A stretch of 64,000 nucleotides of DNA from Marnyiella aurantia (GCF_014041915.1 NZ_CP059472.1:1798001-1862000), one strand, 5' to 3'; positions 35,008 through 44,866 are shown, numbered from the stretch's first letter. Notes: a model not told the origin generated them from the letters alone. A program made the numbers and translations.

Positions 35008-37395
35008 TTACTTTTCCAGGGCAAGTTCAACTACCTCACTCATCCGGTTTACGTAACTGACCGTAATATTTCTCAGATAATCTTTCTTGATCTCCTCTAC
35101 ATCCTTTCTGTTGGCCTCGCACAAAATTATGTGGGTGATACCCGCACGGGTTGCGGCCAGTAATTTCTCTTTAATTCCGCCCACAGGCAGCACCTTGCCG
35201 CGGAGGGTAATCTCACCTGTCATGGCAAGATGAGGTTTTACCTTTTTGTTCTTAAAGCTGGAAACGATTGAAGTGAGCATAGCGATCCCGGCAGACGGTC
35301 CGTCCTTAGGTGTAGCACCTTCCGGAACGTGTACATGTATGTTTTTTTTCTGCAGATCGTCCGAAGAGATACCCAGGTAGTCATGCTTCGCTTTAATATA
35401 TTCCAGGGCAATGGTTGCAGATTCCTTCATTACATTCCCAAGGTTTCCGGTCATCGTAAGGTTTCCCTTTCCTTCACTTAAAATACTTTCGATGAAGAGA
35501 ATATCGCCACCTACCTGGGTCCACGCCAGACCAGTAACAACACCGGGTACATCTGAAATTTCTGAAAGGCTTTTTGGCCGCGGTACACCCAGGATTTCAT
35601 CCACTTTTGCGATGGATATCTTAGGTTCATACTCTTTTTCCATAGCAGTTTGCAGTGCAACCCAGCGTGCAACAGCGGCAATCTGTTTTTCCAATCCGCG
35701 AACACCGCTTTCCGAAGTATGAGCATCTATAATATGCTTCAGTTCGGCATTACCCAGTTTAAAAGACTTTGCGGTAAGTCCGTTTTCTTCCTGCTGTTTC
35801 TTTATTAAATGCCTTTTGGCAATCTCAACTTTCTCTTCCAGAGTATATCCTGCAATCTCAATGATTTCCATACGGTCCAAAAGCGGACGCTGAACTGTAG
35901 AAAGTGAATTTGCTGTTGCAATGAACATCACTCTCGAAAGGTCGTATCCTAATTCCAGGAAATTATCATAGAAAGAATTGTTCTGTTCCGGATCCAGTAC
36001 CTCCAGCAGTGCCGAACTGGGATCACCGTGAATTCCCTGGCCGATTTTATCGATTTCATCCAGTACAATTACGGGATTGGATGTGCCTGATTTCTTTATA
36101 GATTGAAGTACACGACCTGCCATGGCACCAATGTAGGTTTTACGGTGTCCGCGGATTTCAGATTCATCGTGCAGGCCCCCCAGTGATAATCTTACATATT
36201 TCCGGCCCAATGCATCCGCTACAGACTTACCAAGCGATGTTTTGCCTACACCCGGAGGACCTACAAGACAGAGGATGGGCGATTTCATGTTGTTCTTCAG
36301 TTTAAGAACTGCCATATGCTCCAGGATTCTCTTCTTAATGTCGTCCAGTCCAAAATGGGCTTTGTCCAGAATTTTTTCGGCTTTATTGATGTCAAAAACA
36401 TCCTTAGTGTAAGTGTCCCATGGAAGATCTGTAAAGAAATCCAGGTAGTTGCGCTGCACGTTATAGTCGGGCGAACTGGGGTTTTGGCGCTGGAGCCTGT
36501 TCAGTTCTTTTTGGAAGTGATTCTCGACGTCCTCGCTCCATTTTACATTCTTGACCTTGAGCAGAAGTTCCTCCACGTCGGATTCGGGCCCTCCGCCTAA
36601 CTCTTCCTGAATGGTCTTCATCTGTTGATTTAGGAAATAGTCGCGCTGCTGTTTATCCAGGTCTTTAGATGTTTTCTGATGGATTTGGTTACGAAGTTCC
36701 AGGATTCTGAAATCGTCATGCATCATCTCATAGCAGGTCTGAGCCCTCTTCAGCAGGTTTTTTTCCTCCAGCAGGCTTTGTTTCTTGCTGGCATTGAAAT
36801 TGGCATTCGCACAGATGAAATTCAGGAGTTCATCCAGACCCTGAATGTTTTTAATGGCGAAGTTTGCAGCATTGGGGATGCCGGGGTCCAAAGCAATTAT
36901 TTTTTCCGCAAGATCCTTAATGTTTTCAATCAGAGCTTCAAATTCCTCTTTATTTCTGGCCGCACTGTCTTTCAATTTTGTAATTTCGGCTTTGTAATAC
37001 GGTTGGTTTTCTACAAACTGTTTTGTTTTAAACCTGCCATATCCTTTTGTTATAGCCGTAACATTCCCTTCGGGCAACTTAATAATCTTTAAAATTTTGG
37101 CATAAGTACCTATTTGATAGAGGTCATGTGCTTCAGGGTTATCTACTGTTGCATTTTTCTGGCTTATAATGCCTATGAACTCACCACTTTGTTGTGCTTC
37201 TTCAAGCAGTTTTATTGAATTTTTGCGGCCGGCGGTAATTGGAACAATTACTTTTGGGAACATTACCATATTCCGGACCGGCAAAATAGGGAAAAGCGTC
37301 TGGCTGGTATTGCTTTCCGTCTCCTCAAAATCCTTCAGGTTTATCTCTTCAGCTACTAGGCTGAAACCATCATCTAAAATATCATCAAAATCCAT
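35008..37395 (-). CDS. lon: ATP-dependent protease Lon
   Basis: A 795-residue LonA protease that degrades misfolded and regulatory proteins in the cytoplasm. The N-terminal substrate-binding domain starts at about residue 35 ([14 protein letters not shown]). The AAA+ module has Walker [10 protein letters not shown] and Walker [10 protein letters not shown]. The Ser-Lys dyad is Ser in KDGPSAG and Lys in [10 protein letters not shown]. The start at 37395 ([11 protein letters not shown]) is preferred; the frame continues to 37464 with a non-conserved 23-residue leader. Ends in a strong terminator. Confidence 0.95.
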   Translation of the reverse strand: MDFDDILDDGFSLVAEEINLKDFEETESNTSQTLFPILPVRNMVMFPKVIVPITAGRKNSIKLLEEAQQSGEFIGIISQKNATVDNPEAHDLYQIGTYAKILKIIKLPEGNVTAITKGYGRFKTKQFVENQPYYKAEITKLKDSAARNKEEFEALIENIKDLAEKIIALDPGIPNAANFAIKNIQGLDELLNFICANANFNASKKQSLLEEKNLLKRAQTCYEMMHDDFRILELRNQIHQKTSKDLDKQQRDYFLNQQMKTIQEELGGGPESDVEELLLKVKNVKWSEDVENHFQKELNRLQRQNPSSPDYNVQRNYLDFFTDLPWDTYTKDVFDINKAEKILDKAHFGLDDIKKRILEHMAVLKLKNNMKSPILCLVGPPGVGKTSLGKSVADALGRKYVRLSLGGLHDESEIRGHRKTYIGAMAGRVLQSIKKSGTSNPVIVLDEIDKIGQGIHGDPSSALLEVLDPEQNNSFYDNFLELGYDLSRVMFIATANSLSTVQRPLLDRMEIIEIAGYTLEEKVEIAKRHLIKKQQEENGLTAKSFKLGNAELKHIIDAHTSESGVRGLEKQIAAVARWVALQTAMEKEYEPKISIAKVDEILGVPRPKSLSEISDVPGVVTGLAWTQVGGDILFIESILSEGKGNLTMTGNLGNVMKESATIALEYIKAKHDYLGISSDDLQKKNIHVHVPEGATPKDGPSAGIAMLTSIVSSFKNKKVKPHLAMTGEITLRGKVLPVGGIKEKLLAATRAGITHIILCEANRKDVEEIKKDYLRNITVSYVNRMSEVVELALEK

Positions 37396-37632
37396 TCTCT
37401 GTTGTCTCTCTTTTACACCATGACAATCTGTCATTTCGGTTAGTAGCCCATTCTGAATAATCATAGCAACAGGAGCTATAAATATAAGCAGGCAATTTAT
37501 ACAGGCAGGTTCCCAATTCCTGTGCCAATGAAATTTTCATAAAAGAATGCGGACAAAATTTCCTTCAGGCACGCCGGATTGTACTTCTCCCATAAAAATG
37601 ATGCTATATTTCTCTTGTTTCTTAAAAATGTG

Positions 37633-37640
37633 TATTTTCG
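37633..37640 (+). promoter_or_regulatory. Probable -7 box of the PpiD-like gene
   Basis: TATTTTCG (one mismatch to TAnnTTTG) lies 29 bases before the ATG. The whole gap between lon and this gene is about 270 bp, and nothing else is recognised in it. Confidence 0.45.
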
Positions 37641-37669
37641 CTGACTGATAAAATATAGATTACAATATA

Positions 37670-39817
37670 ATGGCAATTTTAGGCGAAATTAGAAAACGAC
37701 CGATTTTATTAATGGGGATTATTGCCCTGGCGCTTCTTGCGTTTCTGGTTAATCCGGATACGTTTGATAAGCTCTTTGGCAAGGATCCAAACATTTTGGG
37801 AAAGGTAAACGGAGATGAAATTACAAGAGAGGAGTATTCTGATCAGCTCTTTGTCCTGCAGCAACAGGCACAGCAGCAGGGTCAGCCAGCTACCGGTCTG
37901 GAAGAGCAGGCCTGGCAGATGATGGTTCAGAGCAAACTTGTACAGCAGCAGTTTGAGAAAATGGGTCTGGAAATGACCGATGATTACTTCTGGAGCCAGC
38001 TTCAGTTCGATCCGATGTTTGCTCAAAATCAACAAAATTTCGATGAAAAGGGAAATTTTCGTCTGCAGGAAATAAAGAAGCAGGTAGAATCACTTGAAAG
38101 CGGTGGAGATGTTCAGTCTTTGAACCAGTGGAAAAAGATGCGGAAATCCATTGAGTACCGCATGATGGCACGCGAGCTGTTCTCGAATATCAATTCCGGT
38201 ATTACGATTGGTAAGAAAGAGGTGGAAGAGATCATGAGACAACGCGACAATCTTGCCGATATTGATTATGTTAAAGTTGATTATTCGTCCTTCCTTCAGA
38301 AGAATCCCATAAAAGTAACCACCGAAGATATTGCTGCTTATATTAAAAAATATCCAAACACCTATAAAACCGATGCCAGTGTAAATCTTGGTGTGGTTTA
38401 TTTCCCGGCTCAGGCCAGCGCACAGGATGATGCTGCCAAACTGAAGGAAATAACAGGACTTCTAACCGGTGGAAATACAAACGGAGGCGTTGTAGAAAAC
38501 TTCCAGAATACTGCAAGTGATTCCATGTTCGTAATGCTGAACTCGGATATGCCTTTTGATAACAGATATCTTGGTGAAAACGAACTGCCGCCATCCATCA
38601 GGGAATGGGTGAAGGGTGCAGCACCGGGACAGATTACAGGTCCTTACAAAGAACAGAATGTATATGTACTGTCCAAAATGTTAGACCGCAAGCCTTCTGA
38701 CTCAGTGCTTTCAAAGCATATCCTGATCGCATATGAGGGCGCACAAAGATCTACAGCAACACGTACCAAAGAGCAGGCTAAAAAGACAGCAGACAGTCTT
38801 TATGCAGTTATCCAAGGAAACTCTGCAGCATTTGCTGAAGGATTAAAGATCTCTGACGAGCCGGGAGCTGTTGAAAGAAACGGCAGCGTAGGTTGGGTAA
38901 CTCCTGCTTCACCATTTGATCCGGCATACCTGAACTTCCTGATGAGCAATCCAAAAGGGGCTACAGGGGTGCAGGAATCCAGTTTCGGATATCACATCAT
39001 CAATATTGAAGACAAGAAATCAGGTTCCATGACCTATAAGCTGGCCAATATTGTAAAAGCCGTAACGCCGTCTGAGCAAACAGAAAATACGGTAGATAAA
39101 AATGCCAGACGTTTCATTCAGCAGGTCCAGGGTAAATCATTTAATGATTTTGCAAATATTGCTAAAAAAGGTAATTTTCTGTTCAGTAACCCTAAAATGG
39201 TAAAAAGATTTGAAGGTCAGATTTCCGGACTGGGGACACCTGAAGATGCAGAAATCATTGCCTGGGCTTTTGATAAAAAAAGAGAGAAAGGTGATACTGA
39301 ATTCTTTGTGGTAGACGGTACAGGTGACCGTGTAGTTGCGATACTGAACGGCAAGCAGGAGAAGGGTCTTGCAGATCCGGAATCCGTAAGGGAACAGATA
39401 GAGCCCATCGTAAAAAATCAGTTGGCCGCTAAAAAGATCATTGAGAAAATGAATGCTGCCAAAGCAGGAAGTCTGGATCAGGTTGCCAAACTGTTTGGTA
39501 CCGCAAAACAGACTACTCAGGTTAATCTTCTTAATCCTTCCGTTGGAGGTTCCATGGAGCCACGCGTGGCGGGTGCTGCCTTTGGAGTTGCGAAAGGAAA
39601 AGTAAGCAATCCGGTAGAAGGTATGACCGGTGTTTATGTGGTACTTAAAAAGTCTGAGACATTGAACAAGCAGCCTGGCGACGTCAAGCAGATGACTGAA
39701 TCCATGACTCAGCAGAATGCAAGTTTCTTCGGACAGTCATTCATCAAGAGTCTGCAGGATAATGCCGACATCAAGGATTACAGAATTGAAGTGTGGGACA
39801 AAGGGGTAACCCAATAA
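37670..39817 (+). CDS. PpiD-like peptidylprolyl isomerase / SurA N-domain chaperone
   Basis: A 715-residue membrane-anchored periplasmic chaperone. One N-terminal membrane helix (about 12-28) is followed by a SurA/PpiD N-domain (about 40-230, with ILGKVNGDEITREEYSDQL). A parvulin domain lies at about 344-450 (LSKHILIAYEG, GSVGWVTP, SSFGYHIINIEDKK). A degenerate second parvulin-like part and a C-terminal tail follow. It helps fold exported and outer membrane proteins. It is terminated by a strong hairpin. Confidence 0.88.
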   Translation: MAILGEIRKRPILLMGIIALALLAFLVNPDTFDKLFGKDPNILGKVNGDEITREEYSDQLFVLQQQAQQQGQPATGLEEQAWQMMVQSKLVQQQFEKMGLEMTDDYFWSQLQFDPMFAQNQQNFDEKGNFRLQEIKKQVESLESGGDVQSLNQWKKMRKSIEYRMMARELFSNINSGITIGKKEVEEIMRQRDNLADIDYVKVDYSSFLQKNPIKVTTEDIAAYIKKYPNTYKTDASVNLGVVYFPAQASAQDDAAKLKEITGLLTGGNTNGGVVENFQNTASDSMFVMLNSDMPFDNRYLGENELPPSIREWVKGAAPGQITGPYKEQNVYVLSKMLDRKPSDSVLSKHILIAYEGAQRSTATRTKEQAKKTADSLYAVIQGNSAAFAEGLKISDEPGAVERNGSVGWVTPASPFDPAYLNFLMSNPKGATGVQESSFGYHIINIEDKKSGSMTYKLANIVKAVTPSEQTENTVDKNARRFIQQVQGKSFNDFANIAKKGNFLFSNPKMVKRFEGQISGLGTPEDAEIIAWAFDKKREKGDTEFFVVDGTGDRVVAILNGKQEKGLADPESVREQIEPIVKNQLAAKKIIEKMNAAKAGSLDQVAKLFGTAKQTTQVNLLNPSVGGSMEPRVAGAAFGVAKGKVSNPVEGMTGVYVVLKKSETLNKQPGDVKQMTESMTQQNASFFGQSFIKSLQDNADIKDYRIEVWDKGVTQ

Positions 39818-39831
39818 ATAAATAGTAATGA

Positions 39832-39857
39832 AGCGGCCGGAATGGCCGCTTTTTTTG
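39832..39857 (+). terminator. Rho-independent terminator
   Basis: AGCGGCC pairs with GGCCGCT across GGAAT, followed by seven T residues. Confidence 0.85.
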
Positions 39858-39894
39858 GCCTTGTATTTTCAAATTAGAGATGGAGAAAAAATCC

Positions 39895-39902
39895 TATCTT
39901 TG
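39895..39902 (+). promoter_or_regulatory. -7 box of mlaD
   Basis: TATCTTTG lies 25 bases before the ATG at 39928 and just after the preceding terminator. Confidence 0.6.
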
Positions 39903-39927
39903 CTAGACTTAAGTTATACCAATTTAG

Positions 39928-40878
39928 ATGAAATTTTCAAAAGAGATAAAAGCAGGGCTTATTGCTGTGCTTTCCATTGTCGGCTTTGTGCTGATTTTTC
40001 AGTTTATGAAAGGCAAAAGCCTCTTTACCACCGATAATATTTTCTACGCAAAATATAATAACGTGGAAGGTATTGAGCCCGCCAGCAAGGTTTCCATTAA
40101 TGGGCTTAAAGTGGGGCAGGTAAACACCATTATACCGGTTACGGATAAGAACGGAAGGGTGTATTTCGTAATATCCTTTGCGGTGGACAATGATTTTAAA
40201 TTTTCAAAGGAGTCTGTTGTCGAGGTTTTTGAACCCGGAATCATGTCTGCTAAGGAAATGAGAATTAACCTTGCCTACAAAGGCCCAACGGCTAAGGACG
40301 GAGATACCCTTGTAGGAAACTATAAGCCGTCCTTAATAAACAATCTTGGCGAGCAGGTGGGTCCGGTAAAAGATCAGTTGGAAAGTGTACTTAAAAAAGT
40401 AGATTCACTGGCCTACAGTGCAAATCAGGTGTTGGATGACAGAAACCGTGCGGAAATCCGTGCTTTGCTCATCAGTCTGAACCGGACCGTGGCATCATTT
40501 GAAAATACAAGCCGTCAGGCAAATTCCCTGGTTGCCAATAACGACCCGAAACTTCAGCGTGTGCTGGACAATGCCAATGTAACAATGATGTCCGCCAACA
40601 CTGCGGTGGACAAATACGGCAGACTCGCAGAGAGTATCGATACCCAGAAACTGAATGCAACAGTTGCTAATCTGGATGCTACTGTAAGCAAACTGAATAA
40701 TGTAATCTCCGGAATCGACAGAGGCGAGGGATCCTTAGGTAAGGTAATGAAGGACGAGGAGCTGTACAATAATCTGAACTCCGCTTCAAATAACCTGAAT
40801 GCCTTAATTGAAGACCTGAAAGCAAACCCGAAGCGATACCTGAATTTTTCCGTATTCGGCAAGAATACCAAAGACTAA
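39928..40878 (+). CDS. mlaD: MlaD family (MCE) lipid-binding protein
   Basis: A 316-residue MCE-domain protein of the Mla phospholipid transport system. One membrane anchor (residues 8-27) precedes the MCE domain (about 38-115, with YNNVEGIEPASKVSINGLKVGQV). A long helical part rich in coiled coil follows, and it ends in LKANPKRYLNFSVFGKN, a tail typical of Bacteroidota MlaD. It is separated by 12 kb from mlaE-mlaF, the other parts of the transporter. The next gene (Fe-S membrane protein) begins 14 bp later on the same strand. Confidence 0.88.
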   Translation: MKFSKEIKAGLIAVLSIVGFVLIFQFMKGKSLFTTDNIFYAKYNNVEGIEPASKVSINGLKVGQVNTIIPVTDKNGRVYFVISFAVDNDFKFSKESVVEVFEPGIMSAKEMRINLAYKGPTAKDGDTLVGNYKPSLINNLGEQVGPVKDQLESVLKKVDSLAYSANQVLDDRNRAEIRALLISLNRTVASFENTSRQANSLVANNDPKLQRVLDNANVTMMSANTAVDKYGRLAESIDTQKLNATVANLDATVSKLNNVISGIDRGEGSLGKVMKDEELYNNLNSASNNLNALIEDLKANPKRYLNFSVFGKNTKD

Positions 40879-40892
40879 AACTCCTTTTCAAT

Positions 40893-42221
40893 ATGCAGTA
40901 TATTGACAATATTATTTTCCTGGTTGCCCTGGTTGCGGGTTTCGGACTGTTTTTCAGAAGTCTGAAAGAAATTTACAGAAACATTAAACTGGGCCGTGCC
41001 ATTGACCGGACGGACCGCCCCGGTGACCGCTGGAAAACCATGGCTAAAGTGGCTATGGGGCAGAGCAAGATGGGAAAGCGACCCATTGCGGCGATCCTTC
41101 ACCTTTTTGTTTACGTAGGTTTTGTGATCATCAACATTGAACTGCTGGAAATTATGGTTGACGGTATTTTCGGAACCCACCGCTTTCTGGCTTCCGTCAT
41201 CGGAGATTCTCTGTATGGTTTCTTTACAGCTACACTTGAGGTTCTGGCCCTGCTCGTAATTATGGCAGTAGTAATCTTCTTCATCAGACGAAACTTCTAT
41301 GGAGTAAAACGTCTGACGATGAAAGAACTCTTCGGTTGGCCGAAACAGGATGCCAACTGGATTCTTATCATTGAATTTGCCCTGATGACCGCCTTCTTCA
41401 CGATGAACGCTTCAGACTGGGTACTGCAGCAGAGGGGTTTGCTGGCTACTCACGGCAGTTTCCCGGTTTCCTCAAATATTCTTGCACCGCTGTTCAGCGG
41501 CCTGGGCGATGGTACTTTATATTATCTGGAGCGTGGTGCCTGGTGGTTTCACTTCATAGGAATCCTGTTCTTCATGAACTACCTTTACTACTCTAAGCAT
41601 CTTCATATTATATTGGCTTTCCCGAATACCTGGTACGCGAATCTGCAGCCAAAGGGTAAATTCAATAACCTGGCATCGGTGACTGCGGAAATCAAGCTGA
41701 TGATGGATCCTAATGCCGATCCCTACGCAGCCCAACCGGATGCAGATCCGAATGCGGTGCCGGATAAATTTGGAGCCAACGACATCTTCGACCTTAATCA
41801 GGTACAGTTGCTCAACGCTTATTCCTGTACCGAATGCGGTAGGTGTACCGCCGTTTGTCCTGCAAATATTACCGGTAAGAAACTTTCGCCACGTAAAATA
41901 ATGATGGATACCCGCGACCGTATTGAAGAGGTCGCCTGGAACATCAACAAAAACGGCAAATTTGAGGACGATGGCAGAAAATTGCTTGACGACCATATAC
42001 AGCGTGAGGAAATCTGGGCATGTACAACCTGTAATGCCTGTGTAGAGGCCTGTCCTGTACTTATAGACCCGCTCTCCATCATTATGGAGATGCGCCGCTT
42101 CCTCGTAATGGAACAGTCAGCAGCACCTCAGGAACTGAACCTGATGATGACGAACGTGGAGAATAATGCCGCACCGTGGCAATACAATCAGGCCGACAGG
42201 TTAAACTGGGCAAACGAGTAA
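40893..42221 (+). CDS. Membrane 4Fe-4S oxidoreductase, nitrate-reductase-gamma-like plus ferredoxin domain
   Basis: A 442-residue protein with about five or six N-terminal membrane helices (residues 5-245) that carry several His residues (ILHLF, WWFHFIG, KHLHI) suited to b-haem binding. A cytoplasmic domain follows with two 4Fe-4S motifs: CTECGRCTAVCP (about 310-321) and CTTCNACVEACP (about 376-387). With the next gene it equals a split form of the Emo/HdrDE-like oxidoreductases, which pass electrons to menaquinone. The electron donor (ETF is one candidate) is inferred and not shown. Confidence 0.8.
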   Translation: MQYIDNIIFLVALVAGFGLFFRSLKEIYRNIKLGRAIDRTDRPGDRWKTMAKVAMGQSKMGKRPIAAILHLFVYVGFVIINIELLEIMVDGIFGTHRFLASVIGDSLYGFFTATLEVLALLVIMAVVIFFIRRNFYGVKRLTMKELFGWPKQDANWILIIEFALMTAFFTMNASDWVLQQRGLLATHGSFPVSSNILAPLFSGLGDGTLYYLERGAWWFHFIGILFFMNYLYYSKHLHIILAFPNTWYANLQPKGKFNNLASVTAEIKLMMDPNADPYAAQPDADPNAVPDKFGANDIFDLNQVQLLNAYSCTECGRCTAVCPANITGKKLSPRKIMMDTRDRIEEVAWNINKNGKFEDDGRKLLDDHIQREEIWACTTCNACVEACPVLIDPLSIIMEMRRFLVMEQSAAPQELNLMMTNVENNAAPWQYNQADRLNWANE

Positions 42222-42222
42222 G

Positions 42223-42281
42223 GTGATGATTTGAAAATAGGATGATGCGAATTTGTTTTACAGTAAGCGTCACATCATCAC
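42223..42281. repeat. Intergenic inverted repeat of GATGAT type
   Basis: GTGATGAT (42223-42230) and ATCATCAC (42274-42281) are exact complements, and an inner GATGATG at 42241-42247 also matches CATCATC at 42273-42279. The 84-bp gap between the two Fe-S genes is made almost entirely of this AT-rich repeated sequence. Confidence 0.5.
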
Positions 42282-42305
42282 ATCAACTAATTAGCAAATT
42301 AAACA

Positions 42306-43091
42306 ATGGATTTCACTATAAAAACAATGGCAGATTATGCTGCCGAAGGAAAATCTCCGGAAGTTCTGTTCTGGGTAGGCTGTGCCGGAAGTTTTGACGA
42401 CCGTGCGAAGAAGATTACACGTGCATTCTGCAAAATTCTCAATAAAATTAATGTTGAATTTGCCGTACTCGGACCTGAGGAAAGCTGCACCGGCGACCCA
42501 GCCAAACGTGCCGGAAACGAGTTCGTTTTCCAGATGATGGCACTCACCAACATTGAAATCCTGAATGCCTACGATGTAAAGAAAATCGTGACGGCCTGCC
42601 CACACTGTTTCAATACCATCAAGAATGAATACCCTAACCTGGGCGGAAACTATGAGGTGATTCACCATACGCAGTTCCTGAAACAGCTGATGGAAGAGGG
42701 AAGGCTAAAAATTGAAGGCGGCAGTTTCAAAGGAAAGAAGATTACCTTTCATGATCCCTGTTATTTGGGACGCGGAAACGGCGAATACGAAGCCCCACGC
42801 ATGCTCCTGGAGAAGCTGGATGCTGAACTCGTAGAGATGAAGCGCTGCCGGACTAACGGATTATGCTGTGGTGCCGGAGGTGCCCAGATGTTTAAAGAAC
42901 CTGAAAAAGGTAATAAGGACATCAATGTAGAGAGGACTGAAGAAGCTCTGTCGGAAAAGCCAAATATTATTGCTACCGGTTGCCCGTTCTGCAACACCAT
43001 GATGACAGACGGAATTAAGCACTTCAACAAAAATACAGAAGTAGAGGTTAAGGACATTGTTGAGCTCCTGGCCGAAGCTGAAGATCTCTAG
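42306..43091 (+). CDS. CCG-domain Fe-S protein (HdrB/HdrD-like)
   Basis: A 261-residue soluble protein with two cysteine-rich CCG-type domains, as in heterodisulfide reductase subunits B/D and glycolate oxidase GlcF. The first block is VGCAGSFDDRA, ESCTGDPAKRAGNE and CPHCFNT (C-P-H-C). The second is FHDPCYLGR, LCCGAGGAQMF and TGCPFCNTMM. They bind non-cubane or 4Fe-4S clusters. It is the partner of the membrane Fe-S protein just upstream (84-bp gap). Confidence 0.83.
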   Translation: MDFTIKTMADYAAEGKSPEVLFWVGCAGSFDDRAKKITRAFCKILNKINVEFAVLGPEESCTGDPAKRAGNEFVFQMMALTNIEILNAYDVKKIVTACPHCFNTIKNEYPNLGGNYEVIHHTQFLKQLMEEGRLKIEGGSFKGKKITFHDPCYLGRGNGEYEAPRMLLEKLDAELVEMKRCRTNGLCCGAGGAQMFKEPEKGNKDINVERTEEALSEKPNIIATGCPFCNTMMTDGIKHFNKNTEVEVKDIVELLAEAEDL

Positions 43092-43112
43092 GTAGACACG
43101 AGATTTCAGACC

Positions 43113-43171
43113 TTAGATTTCAGATGTAGAAATGTCTGAAATCTAAAATCTAACATCTAATATCTAAATCT
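43113..43171. repeat. 12-bp palindrome plus ATCTAAN heptad tandem repeat
   Basis: TTAGATTTCAGA (43113-43124) is the exact complement of TCTGAAATCTAA (43135-43146), a 12-bp stem with a 10-base loop. From 43141 to 43168 four perfect-period heptads follow (ATCTAAA, ATCTAAC, ATCTAAT, ATCTAAA), and a fifth partial unit ATCT runs into the start codon of the next gene at 43172. Confidence 0.8.
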
Positions 43172-43663
43172 ATGAAAATCGAAGAATCCAATATAACAGA
43201 AACCAATGACTACCGGGTAATTATCTATCCAGCGTCACGGCCATTCACACCTAAGGAAAGTAAAATAATTACGGAGAAGCTCTATGATTTCCTGGCTACC
43301 TGGGCTGCTCATGGAAAACCGCTGTCTTCCTCTTTTAAGATTGAAAAGAATCAGTTTATCGTTGTTTGTGTTGATGAGGAAAAGGAAGCTGCTTCCGGCT
43401 GCTCAATCGATTCCCTGGGCGGCGTAATGAGAGAGTTGGATCAGGAATTCAGCCTGGGACTTTTTGACCGGATGAAAGCAAGTTTTGTTGAGAACGGCGA
43501 AATCAAAACCATGAAACTGCAGGATTTCCGCAAAGGTTTGAAGGAGGGTGCCATTTCTACCCAAATTGAGGTTTTTGACTTCTCAAAGAACACCTATATT
43601 GCTTTCCTGAGCGATTTCCTGCTGCCACTGAACAAAAGTTGGGCGGGTGCTTACATCAGCTAG
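43172..43663 (+). CDS. Conserved cytoplasmic protein of unknown function
   Basis: A 163-residue soluble protein without signal peptide or membrane segment. It has an RVIIYPASRPFTPKES start, a central VVCVDEEKEAASGCSIDSLGGVMRELDQEF block (residues about 65-95) that is probably the conserved core with a Cys in GCSIDS, and an aromatic-rich end. Relatives in flavobacteria are sometimes labelled ABC transporter ATPase, but no Walker A, signature or Walker B motif is present, so that label should not be used. It may belong with the Fe-S genes upstream, since the gap is only 80 bp. Confidence 0.65.
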   Translation: MKIEESNITETNDYRVIIYPASRPFTPKESKIITEKLYDFLATWAAHGKPLSSSFKIEKNQFIVVCVDEEKEAASGCSIDSLGGVMRELDQEFSLGLFDRMKASFVENGEIKTMKLQDFRKGLKEGAISTQIEVFDFSKNTYIAFLSDFLLPLNKSWAGAYIS

Positions 43664-43731
43664 AAAAAGAAGGCGAAACCATTTGCAGGAATCTTTTTGC
43701 TGTGCAGCTGAACCAAATCTGTTAATTGCCC

Positions 43732-44862
43732 ATGCTCAAAATCCTATTTCTTACAACTGCCCACCAATATGATGATGACAGGATTTTACATCATCAGGCC
43801 AAAGAACTGGTTTCACAGGGGCATAAGGTGAAGATTTGCAGCCTTTCCTCCAACTATCTCGGCGAGATAGAAGGTGTTGAAATTGAGTCACAGGCAATCC
43901 TGAATGAAAGTGCCACTGGTAAACTGGAGTATTTGCGGAAGATTTGTGCACGGTTCAATCCAGACCGTATTATCTGTTCGGAACCTCTTGCAGTTATCGC
44001 TGCCTGGCTTGCGACACGAAAATCTAAGGCAATTACCGTCTATGACGTTACTGAATGGTACCCATCCACAAGGATGGTAGCAACTTACCCAACTCTCCTT
44101 AAACCCTTTCACGCCCTGCGTTTTTTTCTGATCCAGCTTTTTGCCGGCGCGGTAAGCGACCGGTATATATTTGGCGAGCCAAGTAAGAAGTTTCCGTTAT
44201 CCTATATTTTTCCCTTCAAAAAAAAAATACTGTTGCCGTATTATCCCATGAAAAGGTATATTACAGAAAAGATTAATGTTTTGCGCCGGGACAGCATCAC
44301 TTTAGCTTATACCGGAACATTCAGTAAGGAAAAAGGGATAGAGCATTTTTTTAATGCTGCCTCTGAACTCCGGACCCGCAGATCTAGCCTTAAATTAAAT
44401 ATCCTCCTTGTCGGAAGTGCGAAAGGGAAAGAAGGTGAGGCATATTTTGACTTTATTCTTAAAAAATACCATTGGGAGAATATTCAGATTCTTCCGCCTG
44501 TGCGTCTTGAGTCCTTCACCGAAAGCCTGACCGAAGCCGATGTCTGTTTTGATTTGAGACCTATAACATTTGAGAATGACCACTGCCTTCCTATAAAGAT
44601 TTTTTACTACGCCGCCGCCGGTAAACCGGTAATTTATTCGAATCTGAAAGCAACGCGCAATGCCGTGGATGTTGGCAAATTCGGCTGGCTGGTAAACCCC
44701 GAAGACAGCGCAACAATTGCAAGCCATATTGAAAGCTATCTGGACAGCCCCAATATTTACCGTAAGCATGCATTGAATGCCCGTGCGGCATTTCAGACTA
44801 AATACAATTGGGACCAGATTAAAGCATCGTTTACTGAATTTATAGTGGACAGTAAAAATTAA
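43732..44862 (+). CDS. Glycosyltransferase family 4-like protein
   Basis: A 376-residue GT-B fold glycosyltransferase. LKILFLTTAHQYDDDRILHHQAKELVSQGHKV opens the N-terminal Rossmann domain. AYTGTFSKEKGIEHF (about 197-211) and LPIKIFYYAAAGKPVI (about 285-300, with the Glu of the usual EX7E replaced) belong to the nucleotide-sugar-binding C-domain. Start chosen at the ATG 43732 over a TTG at 43726. Four bp separate it from the flippase gene, so both probably build and export a surface glycan. Sugar unknown. Confidence 0.82.
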   Translation: MLKILFLTTAHQYDDDRILHHQAKELVSQGHKVKICSLSSNYLGEIEGVEIESQAILNESATGKLEYLRKICARFNPDRIICSEPLAVIAAWLATRKSKAITVYDVTEWYPSTRMVATYPTLLKPFHALRFFLIQLFAGAVSDRYIFGEPSKKFPLSYIFPFKKKILLPYYPMKRYITEKINVLRRDSITLAYTGTFSKEKGIEHFFNAASELRTRRSSLKLNILLVGSAKGKEGEAYFDFILKKYHWENIQILPPVRLESFTESLTEADVCFDLRPITFENDHCLPIKIFYYAAAGKPVIYSNLKATRNAVDVGKFGWLVNPEDSATIASHIESYLDSPNIYRKHALNARAAFQTKYNWDQIKASFTEFIVDSKN

Positions 44863-44866
44863 GTGG

